DNA from: JAAXHF01 sp963665955
Lineage (GTDB): Bacteria > Desulfobacterota > Binatia > Bin18
Assembly: GCA_965231765.1 (NCBI GenBank)
Contig: OZ246887.1
Span: 310,001-374,000, forward strand
DNA: 64,000 nucleotides
Reading direction: 5' to 3'
Under the pieces are notes generated by a model that saw nothing but the letters and a program-made list of their open reading frames with translations, did not search any database and was not told where the DNA came from. A program made the position numbers and the translations under genes. Below are positions 57,748 through 64,000 of the stretch, one piece after another (the first letter of the stretch is position 1; every line of letters begins with the position of its first letter).

Positions 57748-58289
57748 AAGGTCTGGTAGCGCACAAAAATCGAGGCGGCCTGCTCGGCAAAAAACACCAG
57801 GCGGACGTCCTTGAGAGACGTATCTGCGGCCAAAAAATCGGCAATCGCCCGCGCGGCAACGCCTGCGGCCTCCTCACGCGGATAGCCGTACACGCCGGTT
57901 GAGATGGCCGGAAACGCGATTGAGCTGAGGCCGTGTTGGACGGCCAGGGACAGCGAGTTTCGGTAACACGCCGCCAACAGCCCGGCCGCCCGGCCGCCCT
58001 CGGCACTCTTGACCGGTCCCACGGTATGAATCACAAAGCGCGCCGCTAGGCGTCCGCCGCCTGTGATGACGGCCTGCCCGGTCGGCAGTCCGTGCGGGTA
58101 GGAAAGTCGCCGAATCTCTTGGCAGGCGGCCAGAATGTCGGGTCCTCCAGCCCGGTGGATGGCGCCGTCCACCCCGCCTCCGCCCAGCAGTGTCGAATTG
58201 GCAGCGTTGACAATCGCATCGACCCGCTGCTGGGTGATATCGCCAACCAGCACCTGAACCCGACCCGTCAGAAATGTCTGTTCGTCCAT
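57744..58289 (-). CDS. Macro-domain protein, ADP-ribose/O-acetyl-ADP-ribose hydrolase type
   Basis: 181 residues from the ATG at 58289. VDAIVNAANSTLLGGGGVDG and AIHRAGG is the YmdB/MacroD-type phosphate loop, then VITGGGRLAARFVIHTVGP and FPAISTGVYGYPREEAA. Such enzymes remove ADP-ribose from proteins or hydrolyse O-acetyl-ADP-ribose. It lies 600 bases from the FRG-domain cassette; a link is speculative. GAGGGG precedes the start. Confidence 0.93.
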   Translation of the reverse strand: MDEQTFLTGRVQVLVGDITQQRVDAIVNAANSTLLGGGGVDGAIHRAGGPDILAACQEIRRLSYPHGLPTGQAVITGGGRLAARFVIHTVGPVKSAEGGRAAGLLAACYRNSLSLAVQHGLSSIAFPAISTGVYGYPREEAAGVAARAIADFLAADTSLKDVRLVFFAEQAASIFVRYQTF

Positions 58290-58465
58290 AGCTGTCCCCT
58301 CTCGCCTCCGTTGTACGCCTTCGGGCTCCAGGATCAAGCCGCATTTCCTGCTTGACAGCTCTTTTGCTGTGCCCGCCAAGCTGGTATCACTTTGAAGCCG
58401 AGGCGCACGACACGCCGCGTGATAAGGAGGGACAGCCATGCAGCATCAAGGATTCCGCACCAGCA

Positions 58466-58860
58466 TTACGACCCAAGGACGACGCATGGCCGGTGCTCGT
58501 TCCCTGTGGCGAGCCGGGCATGCAGGGGATGCTGTACCCCACCTCCTACATCAAATCCAAACATCTGGGCACCAAATGTGCGCTGTTGACGGACGGCCGG
58601 TTCAGCGGCGGCACAGCGGCCACATCTCTCCGGAAGCAGCCGAAGGCGGCGCTATCGCCCTGCTTGAGGAGGGCGACATCATTCGGATTGATATTCCCGA
58701 GCGTTCGATCAACGTCCTGCTGTCGGACGACGAGTTGGCCGTCCGACGCAAGAAGATGGAAGCGCGCGGCAGGGACGCCTACACGCCGACCAAGCGCAAG
58801 CGCAAGGTCTCGGCCGCCCTGCAAGCACGGGCGCGTCAGCTTACGCTTTCGGCAAGCGAG
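58466..58860 (+). pseudogene. ilvD: Dihydroxy-acid dehydratase C-terminal remnant, frameshifted
   Basis: Two frames together give the C-terminal part of an IlvD/Edd protein. One frame reads PGMQGMLYPTSYIKSKHLGT, then ALLTDGRFSGGT; the other takes over with SGHISPEAAEGGAIALLEEG and DIIRIDIPERSINVLLSDDE. The switch falls at the FSGGT-SGHISPEA point, where a few bases are missing. The N-terminal three quarters of the enzyme, including its Fe-S ligands, is absent. This is decayed DNA next to the FRG cassette. Confidence 0.8.
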
Positions 58861-58886
58861 GAAGTGAGAATCGTAGAGGCAAGCAG

Positions 58887-59687
58887 ATGAGCAGTACTCA
58901 AGAACCGATAACTAACCTGGCAGCCTACATCACAGGAATAAACGAGATTGCTGTTCCTAAAGAGGATAGCCGCTACATTTATCGCGGACAAAAGAATGAA
59001 CACTGGCACATACAAAGCGGGGCTCTCCGTCGCTTACAAAAGGAACCATTGGAACATTCTGAGCTATTGCCGTATCTTTTCAAGGGATACATCCACCAGA
59101 TTATTGACGAAGTTCAACTCCGCTACTCCAGCGTCTATAATAATCTGACGGCGTTGGAGTGCATGGCGCATTTGCAGCACAACAGAGTAGCCACAGGGCT
59201 GATAGATTTTACCTACAATCCGCTGGTTGCCCTCTGGTTTGCGTGCGAAACTGATGGGGGAGCAGACGGTAAAGTATTTGTGGTCCCTGTCCAACCCGAC
59301 AAGATCAGAGAAATCAAAACTAAAGGAGCCTTGGATCAAGAACTCAAGACGTTTTTTGAGGAAGACGGCCAATGGCATCTCTGGCAACCGTCCATAGACA
59401 ATTCCGCCGTCGATACCCAACGCATTACCATGCAGCAATCTGTCTTCCTGTTCGGGTTGCCTGAAGTCGAATCAAACATGATTGAGCAGGAAATTCTCAT
59501 TCCCAAGGATCACAAAGAAACATTGCTGCGAGAGTTGGAGACGATGGGCATTTCAGAAAAAACCCTCTTTTCAGACCTGGCAGGTTTTTTTGAAAGAAAT
59601 ACCGCCGAATCGACTTACAACAGGGACCTCGCAGAGGATTACTACACCGAAGAAATCAGAAAAGCGGAGGCCCAGGGCAATGAATAA
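58887..59687 (+). CDS. FRG-domain protein
   Basis: 266 residues. The FRG signature YIYRGQKNEHWHIQSGALRR is near residue 30, with LQHNRVATGLIDFTYNPLVA and LWFACETDGGADGKVFVV after it (PF08867). The C-terminal third is helical, ending in charged repeats. FRG proteins occur mostly in variable, defence-related gene neighbourhoods; their activity is not settled. The stop overlaps the next gene by eight bases. Confidence 0.85.
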   Translation: MSSTQEPITNLAAYITGINEIAVPKEDSRYIYRGQKNEHWHIQSGALRRLQKEPLEHSELLPYLFKGYIHQIIDEVQLRYSSVYNNLTALECMAHLQHNRVATGLIDFTYNPLVALWFACETDGGADGKVFVVPVQPDKIREIKTKGALDQELKTFFEEDGQWHLWQPSIDNSAVDTQRITMQQSVFLFGLPEVESNMIEQEILIPKDHKETLLRELETMGISEKTLFSDLAGFFERNTAESTYNRDLAEDYYTEEIRKAEAQGNE

Positions 59688-60219
59688 AGCAGCACTCGGC
59701 GAGAACTATTTTCAAAGGGCCAATGTCAGATTTGCATTAGGCAAATACGAGAAAGCCATTGCGGACTACGACGAGGCGCTACGCCTCGAGCCGCAGTATG
59801 CCAAAGCCTACAACAACAGAGGGCTCGCCAAGCAGCACCTCGAGCGGTATGAGGGCGCGATTGCGGACTATGACAAGGCTATACAGCTCAATCCACAATT
59901 TGCCAGAGCTTACAACAACAGGGGAGACGCCAAAGAACACATTAGGGAAGACACCGAGGAGCGCCTTGAGCGGTATGAGGACGCGATTGCGGACTATGAC
60001 AAGGCTATACAGCTCGATTCGCAGGAGGCCGCTGCCTACCTCAATAGAGGTCACGCCAAGGCCAATCTTGAGCAGCGCGAGGACGCGCGTGCGGATTTGC
60101 AACACGCCTTAGAGCTGGCAACAGAACAAGGCGATGCAGAGCTGGTGCAACTTGCCCAAGAACTGCTGAGCAATTTACCATACAGGCACTTGAAAGAGGT
60201 CAAGAGGTCCGAAGAATGA
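59680..60219 (+). CDS. TPR-repeat protein coupled to the FRG gene
   Basis: 179 residues. Four to five canonical TPR units: KYEKAIADYDEALRLEPQYA, NRGLAKQHLERYEGAIADYD, a slightly longer third with a charged insertion (KEHIREDTEERLERYEDAIA) and NRGHAKANLEQREDARADLQ. No signal peptide, so cytosolic and probably a scaffold. Its ATG lies eight bases inside the FRG frame, and its TGA overlaps the ATG of the next small frame, so the three are one translation unit. Confidence 0.88.
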   Translation: MNKAALGENYFQRANVRFALGKYEKAIADYDEALRLEPQYAKAYNNRGLAKQHLERYEGAIADYDKAIQLNPQFARAYNNRGDAKEHIREDTEERLERYEDAIADYDKAIQLDSQEAAAYLNRGHAKANLEQREDARADLQHALELATEQGDAELVQLAQELLSNLPYRHLKEVKRSEE

Positions 60220-60324
60220 ACGCGTACGAATTTATTGGGTTCTGACGGGCTCCTCATCGTTGCAGGAATGATTATCTACATCGTCTGGCAGGTCGTTAGA
60301 GATGCCGGACGATCTTCCTCGTAG
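60216..60324 (+). pseudogene. Small single-helix membrane peptide, one-base frameshift
   Basis: The ATG at 60216 overlaps the TPR stop codon (ATGA). It reads MNAYEFIGF and then a stop. If one G of the GGG near 60237-60239 is removed the frame continues MNAYEFIGSDGLLIVAGMII, then YIVWQVVRDAGRSSS and TAG at 60322. That gives a 35-residue protein with one membrane helix. The length (109 bases, one more than a multiple of three) and good fit suggest either a recent frameshift, a sequencing error in the G run, or programmed slippage. Confidence 0.6.
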
Positions 60325-60338
60325 AGACCGCGACCACA

Positions 60339-61739
60339 TCAATTCCCAGGCACCTCCGCCTGGACAAACTCTTCCTCTTCGCTAAACACAATCCGCCCGG
60401 CCGCATTCTGAGCCCGGATGCGGGCTTCCAGACTGGCCGGCAGCTGGAAGCTACGCGTCTCGGGAAATTTGTCTTTGTATAGATACGGCCGCAGAAAAAA
60501 CTCGTCGGGCGAGCTGATCGCGGCCTGCGTTTTGAGCGGTTCGGGGAACCAGCCGCGACGCATAAAGTCGGGACTGAAAAACACGTCGAGGTCTTCTTGA
60601 GACCAAGTTTTCACACTCATCGCGTCATGGACGCTGTAGCCGTAGAAATCCTCTCGGACGTCCCACCACACTGCTATCAGGTTGTGATAGCCCCGGTCAC
60701 CCAAGTCCGGATTCATGATCGTGGCGACCCGCTCATCAATGAAGAGCAGTTCACCGTCGGGGCTGTAGACCTCGGTACGCAGAGGATAAAACAGGTGCTG
60801 ATCCAGCCAGTAGATGACCTTGCCGGCGTAATAGTCGGGCAACCAGTCAGCCTTGGGCCGGGCTTCAATCACATAGGTCGGGACGCTGCCGTCAGGATTA
60901 TAGTGGGCATAGTCCTCGCCCATGAGTTTGAGATCTTTTGCCGCCACATCGGTAAACACGCCGCCCGGGGACGCCAGGGTGATGGTCTGACGGGTGACCG
61001 GAAAGCGTATGGTTTCGTGCAGGACATCGGTGCCCAGCAGCCGCCAGGTAAACTCCCAGGCGTCGCGTCCGACCGAGTCATCATAGGTCAGCGGCCAGCC
61101 GATCATTCTTTCCTGGCGCAACGGCTGGGGAAAACGCCGGACGCGGCGCAGGGTCGGAGAATAGCCGAACAGGTCGGCCTTTTTGCGTTTCTCCTTATCG
61201 GTCCGGTAGCTGATAAACAGCAGCTGGTTACCATAGTTTTCCGGCGGCATCAGATCTTGGGTCAGCCAGCGGGAGAAGAGTTCGCCCGGCGGGGCGGTCA
61301 GATGCCCGAGTAAGCCGGCCGGCTCACGATAATGGACCAGCACGATGACTTTGAGATTGGACAGATAGCCAGTCGGGGTCAGCACCCCGCCGTCTTCAAT
61401 CTGGACACAGTTCCAGCGCGGCATGTGCGGAAACTCCATCGACCGGAATCCCATTTCCTCAGCGGTGTAGGGAGATTGAAACGGATAGGCTTCGGCCGGC
61501 AAATACGGAATGCTTGCATCCCGGGGGGTGTCAGTCGAGAAATCAATAGGCACCAGTTCCTCGGCAGACAGCTCTGAGACAGAGCGCCAGGTTCTTTGTC
61601 GGCTGTTTTGCCCTTCATTCGGTGAGGATTCGGCAGACGCCCAGGAGCTGCCGATGAGGAGCCCAACTGCGACCAGTATGACCAGGCGGCACCGCACAAA
61701 CCGAGGGCGAGCGATGGTGTGAACACGACCGTGCAACAT
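60339..61739 (-). CDS. Exported DUF1329 protein
   Basis: 466 residues. A basic N-terminus and hydrophobic signal sequence (LVILVAVGLLIGSSWASA) precede the mature protein. The middle shows the family features of DUF1329 (outer-membrane-associated, LolB-like fold): TPTGYLSNLKVIVLVHYREP, GYSPTLRRVRRFPQPLRQER and MIGWPLTYDDSVGRDAWEFT. These proteins are common in bacteria degrading hydrocarbons or steroids and may move lipids in the envelope. GAGGAG precedes the start. Confidence 0.9.
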   Translation of the reverse strand: MLHGRVHTIARPRFVRCRLVILVAVGLLIGSSWASAESSPNEGQNSRQRTWRSVSELSAEELVPIDFSTDTPRDASIPYLPAEAYPFQSPYTAEEMGFRSMEFPHMPRWNCVQIEDGGVLTPTGYLSNLKVIVLVHYREPAGLLGHLTAPPGELFSRWLTQDLMPPENYGNQLLFISYRTDKEKRKKADLFGYSPTLRRVRRFPQPLRQERMIGWPLTYDDSVGRDAWEFTWRLLGTDVLHETIRFPVTRQTITLASPGGVFTDVAAKDLKLMGEDYAHYNPDGSVPTYVIEARPKADWLPDYYAGKVIYWLDQHLFYPLRTEVYSPDGELLFIDERVATIMNPDLGDRGYHNLIAVWWDVREDFYGYSVHDAMSVKTWSQEDLDVFFSPDFMRRGWFPEPLKTQAAISSPDEFFLRPYLYKDKFPETRSFQLPASLEARIRAQNAAGRIVFSEEEEFVQAEVPGN

Positions 61740-61811
61740 TGCGTCTCCTCTGCTGGGGACTATTCGGACAGCCCACTGTATAGCGTCGGGGCTTAGGCCA
61801 CAAGCGGCGAC

Positions 61812-62294
61812 CTAACCACGTTTAATCGCCAGATCTGGAACGATCTCTGCTCCCAGTTTAGTGAACACCGCCGGGCGGATCTTTATTTTGGTATCCCGAC
61901 CGCCACCGCCGAGCACAACCCACTCGAGCTGCATGACCCGTTCATCCACATACAGCGGCCACTCGGCGGGCAGCGAAAACGGCGTGACACCTCCAACTTG
62001 CATGCCAGTCGTTGCTTGCATCTCTTCCGCTGTGGCAAATGAGGCTTTTGACACACCCATCAGTTTGCGGACGCGTTTGTTGACATCGAGCTGCGTCGGG
62101 GCCAGCACCACACACGCAGCAAACTGTTTGGGCTCTTTCTTGGACGCGACAACGATGGTGTTGCCAGACTCTTCGAGCTGATAGCCATACTTCTCACAGA
62201 AAACGACTGTATCTGCGTCAGCCGGGTCTATAGCAATCAGCTCGTAGGCGACCCCAAGTCGTTCAACAGCATCAATCACATCTTGATTTGGCAT
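61812..62294 (-). CDS. YbaK/EbsC-type aminoacyl-tRNA deacylase
   Basis: 160 residues. The YbaK/ProX editing domain is seen in ADTVVFCEKYGYQLEESGNT, FAACVVLAPTQLDVNKRVRK and ATTGMQVGGVTPFSLPAEWP. Such proteins hydrolyse mischarged tRNA-Pro or related tRNAs. GGGAG precedes the ATG. Confidence 0.9.
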   Translation of the reverse strand: MPNQDVIDAVERLGVAYELIAIDPADADTVVFCEKYGYQLEESGNTIVVASKKEPKQFAACVVLAPTQLDVNKRVRKLMGVSKASFATAEEMQATTGMQVGGVTPFSLPAEWPLYVDERVMQLEWVVLGGGGRDTKIKIRPAVFTKLGAEIVPDLAIKRG

Positions 62295-62458
62295 AGACTC
62301 CCACTCCTGCTCGCGTCACTAAACCGCTGCATATATCAGTATTCCAAGCGACAGGATAATGGCCAGGTTGACCATATTTGAGGCTACTAGAGCATCTCGC
62401 GCTTCAGGAACTGGAGCGATATACAGACGGGAAGCCTGATATATCTGAATAGTGTTAG

Positions 62459-63619
62459 CTATAGCGACGCGTGAGCAGCCTTAATCAGTGCAATCCCACG
62501 TTTATCGCCGGCCACATCCCGACTCATGAAATTCATCGTATAGCCAATGCCAAGCCGCGTCTGCGTATCGGCACAACCAAACGAGCCACCATAGCCGCTA
62601 TGGCCAAAGGCGTTGGGGTTGGGTCCATAGATTCTGCCGCTACCACTCAGGATAAACCCGAGTGCCCAGCTCATGTCGAGCTTGAGCACTGCATCTTTTC
62701 CAGCGCATTGTTGTTCGATGGCCTGGGCCAACGTCTTTTGGCTGAGCAGTTGTTTGCCGTCAAGGACACAGTCATGGGCCAAAGCACCGTAGACACGAGC
62801 GAGTCCGCGCGCTGTGCCGTGCCCATTTGCCGCTGGTATTTCAGCCGCTCGCCAGTCAGCAGTGTTGGCTAATTGGGCAGAGACTGCGGGATTGGCCAAC
62901 GCACTCGCAGCCATAGATTTGGGTTTACCGGCTAAAGCGGCCAGCGGGTCTTGTGTCCCAGCTGGAAGCGGCGGCGGAGGAATCAGCTCGGCAATTCTCG
63001 GATCAAACTCTTCAGAGACGCCGATATGAAAATCTAGGCCAAACGGTTCAGTGAGTTCTTGACCCAGGAAGGCACCCGGAGTCAGACCTGTGATGCGTGT
63101 GATGAGCTCACCTACCAAGTATCCGTAGGTGATGGCGTGGTAACCATGCTGAGTACCAGGTTCCCACCACGGTTCTTGTGACGCTAGTGCAGCTGTCACA
63201 GTCTGCCAGTTGTACAGATCCTGAGCGGTGAGTTTCTGTCGTGCGCCAGCCATTCCAGCTTGATGACTGAGTAGATAGCGGACAGGGATGGTGTCCTTAC
63301 CAGCTTGGGCAAATTCAGGCCAATAGCGTGCGACAGGAGCATCCAGGTCGAGTTGTCCCCGGTCAACGAGCATATGCGCGCACAGAGCAATAATACCCTT
63401 CGTCGTCGAGAAGACATTCACCAAGGTGTCTGGCTGCCATGCTCGGATGCGAGCTGCATCGGCGTAGCCGGCCCATAGGTCAACGACCAGCTGCCCTGCA
63501 TGGGCGACAGACACTGCCGCGCCGACTTCTCCGCGCTCGGCAAAGTTTTCAGCAAAAGCGTGGCGCACCTGCTCAAAGCGCGGATCGCAAGTGCCTTGGA
63601 TATCAATTGTTGTGCTCAT
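62459..63619 (-). CDS. Serine hydrolase, beta-lactamase/EstB-like
   Basis: 386 residues from the ATG at 63619 with AAGGAAAC upstream. The catalytic SxxK is STTK in LVNVFSTTKGIIAL; the Tyr element is in HGYHAITYGYLVGELI; the third element is probably HSGYGGSFG in NAFGHSGYGGSFGCAD. This is the class C-like EstB group of esterases, which rarely act on beta-lactams. No signal peptide, so it is cytosolic. Confidence 0.92.
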   Translation of the reverse strand: MSTTIDIQGTCDPRFEQVRHAFAENFAERGEVGAAVSVAHAGQLVVDLWAGYADAARIRAWQPDTLVNVFSTTKGIIALCAHMLVDRGQLDLDAPVARYWPEFAQAGKDTIPVRYLLSHQAGMAGARQKLTAQDLYNWQTVTAALASQEPWWEPGTQHGYHAITYGYLVGELITRITGLTPGAFLGQELTEPFGLDFHIGVSEEFDPRIAELIPPPPLPAGTQDPLAALAGKPKSMAASALANPAVSAQLANTADWRAAEIPAANGHGTARGLARVYGALAHDCVLDGKQLLSQKTLAQAIEQQCAGKDAVLKLDMSWALGFILSGSGRIYGPNPNAFGHSGYGGSFGCADTQTRLGIGYTMNFMSRDVAGDKRGIALIKAAHASL

Positions 63620-63678
63620 AGTGTTTCCTTTTTGAGTGTGTAGGGTGCATGTACACCGACCGGGCATTCAGGTGCACG

Positions 63679-64000
63679 TCAGTCCGCCACCGCAGCCTGC
63701 TCCGTTGCCTGTCCCAATTGTCGCGATTGCCGCACTTGCGTGGTTTTCTCCCAGTTCACACGCAGCGGATCGGTATCGATAATAACGCCATACTGCTCGC
63801 GCGCCCCAGCAATCGAAACTTTCTCATCCTCCACATCGGCACAGACCCTTTCTGGATTTCGTGCCCAGGGCTCACCATGGCCTCCTGAGCCGCTGACCAC
63901 ATGGTGCAAGCGATCGCCAGGCTGGACATCAAGATGCATATGAGTTTGGCGGGGCAGTTGCTTATCTTCCGTGTCCGGATTCCACACATTTTCAGACAAG
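63679..64000 (-). CDS. Hydantoinase B/oxoprolinase-family protein, C-terminal part
   Basis: The frame runs off the right edge. The visible about 107 residues match the C-terminus of HyuB-type N-methylhydantoinase/5-oxoprolinase subunits: MHLDVQPGDRLHHVVSGSGG, HGEPWARNPERV, KVSIAGAREQYGVI and WEKTTQVRQ. The partner HyuA gene would be expected further upstream on the minus strand, beyond the window. Confidence 0.88.
   Translation of the reverse strand, partial: LSENVWNPDTEDKQLPRQTHMHLDVQPGDRLHHVVSGSGGHGEPWARNPERVCADVEDEKVSIAGAREQYGVIIDTDPLRVNWEKTTQVRQSRQLGQATEQAAVAD

Noticed and set aside
62315..62458. Minus-strand frame ending SNMVNLAIILSLGILIYAAV, possible membrane peptide
   Set aside because: A stop lies upstream and the only ATG leaves 18 codons with no ribosome site; not supportable as a gene.

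Overview
The window is a chimera of two kinds of DNA. Bases 1 to about 9,700 are AT-rich eukaryotic sequence with short spliced exons, short introns, microsatellites and several small inverted-repeat transposons. It holds the 3' part of an unrecognised multi-exon helical gene and the 5' part of a collagen-like gene (signal peptide exon, then Gly-X-Y exons). Compact introns of about 50 bases and a collagen gene with tiny exons suggest a marine invertebrate, most likely a sponge. From about 9,758 to the end the sequence is plainly bacterial: dense operons, Shine-Dalgarno sites, higher GC. The gene set (b6/subunit-IV style cytochrome bc complex with an octaheme cytochrome, acyl-CoA dehydrogenases, DUF1329, DUF1571, hydantoinase B, EstB-like serine hydrolase) would suit a sponge-associated Entotheonella/Tectomicrobia- or Binatota-like bacterium; this is inference. 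The join lies within about 200 bases upstream of serS and is most simply an assembly join of host and symbiont DNA.

Bacterial layout. 9.8-17.7 kb: serS, a small membrane protein, then a respiratory locus (Rieske protein, cytochrome b6, 29-aa membrane peptide, subunit IV, 56-aa membrane protein, membrane-anchored octaheme cytochrome c, exported cupredoxin-like protein). 18-20.5 kb: a YkgJ-type cysteine-cluster protein, a cupin, and a 1-kb degenerate region with two perfect palindromes sharing one core, a 20-bp inverted repeat and a deleted cupin copy. 20.5-24.3 kb (minus): MoxR-like ATPase, CoxE-like VWA protein, DUF151 nuclease, YfgM-like TPR protein. 24.4-29.6 kb: NRDE protein, then a minus-strand operon of response regulator, DUF1571 protein, histidine kinase and pteridine-reductase-like SDR. 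30.3-34.1 kb (plus): winged-helix-like protein, membrane metallophosphoesterase, a tandem-fused 6-pyruvoyltetrahydropterin synthase-like protein and a second SDR.

34.4-45.1 kb (minus) is a composite defence island: half-length HsdS, HsdM, a HicB-like/VapBC-like toxin-antitoxin insert bounded by related repeats, full-length HsdS, a Shedu (DUF4263) nuclease, a two-helix membrane protein, HsdR and a SprT/YgjP-like metallopeptidase. An IS1595-type transposase remnant and tRNA-Ser(UGA) follow.

46-64 kb is general metabolism: DUF3565-DUF1971 fusion, nucleoside deoxyribosyltransferase, aldo/keto reductase with two acyl-CoA dehydrogenases, RlmL-like methyltransferase, hydrolases, and a Pol I-like polymerase lacking the 5' nuclease. 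At 57.3-60.3 kb lie a VOC protein, a macro-domain protein, a broken ilvD remnant and an FRG-domain / TPR / membrane-peptide cassette. DUF1329, YbaK, an EstB-like hydrolase and a hydantoinase B fragment running off the end complete the window.
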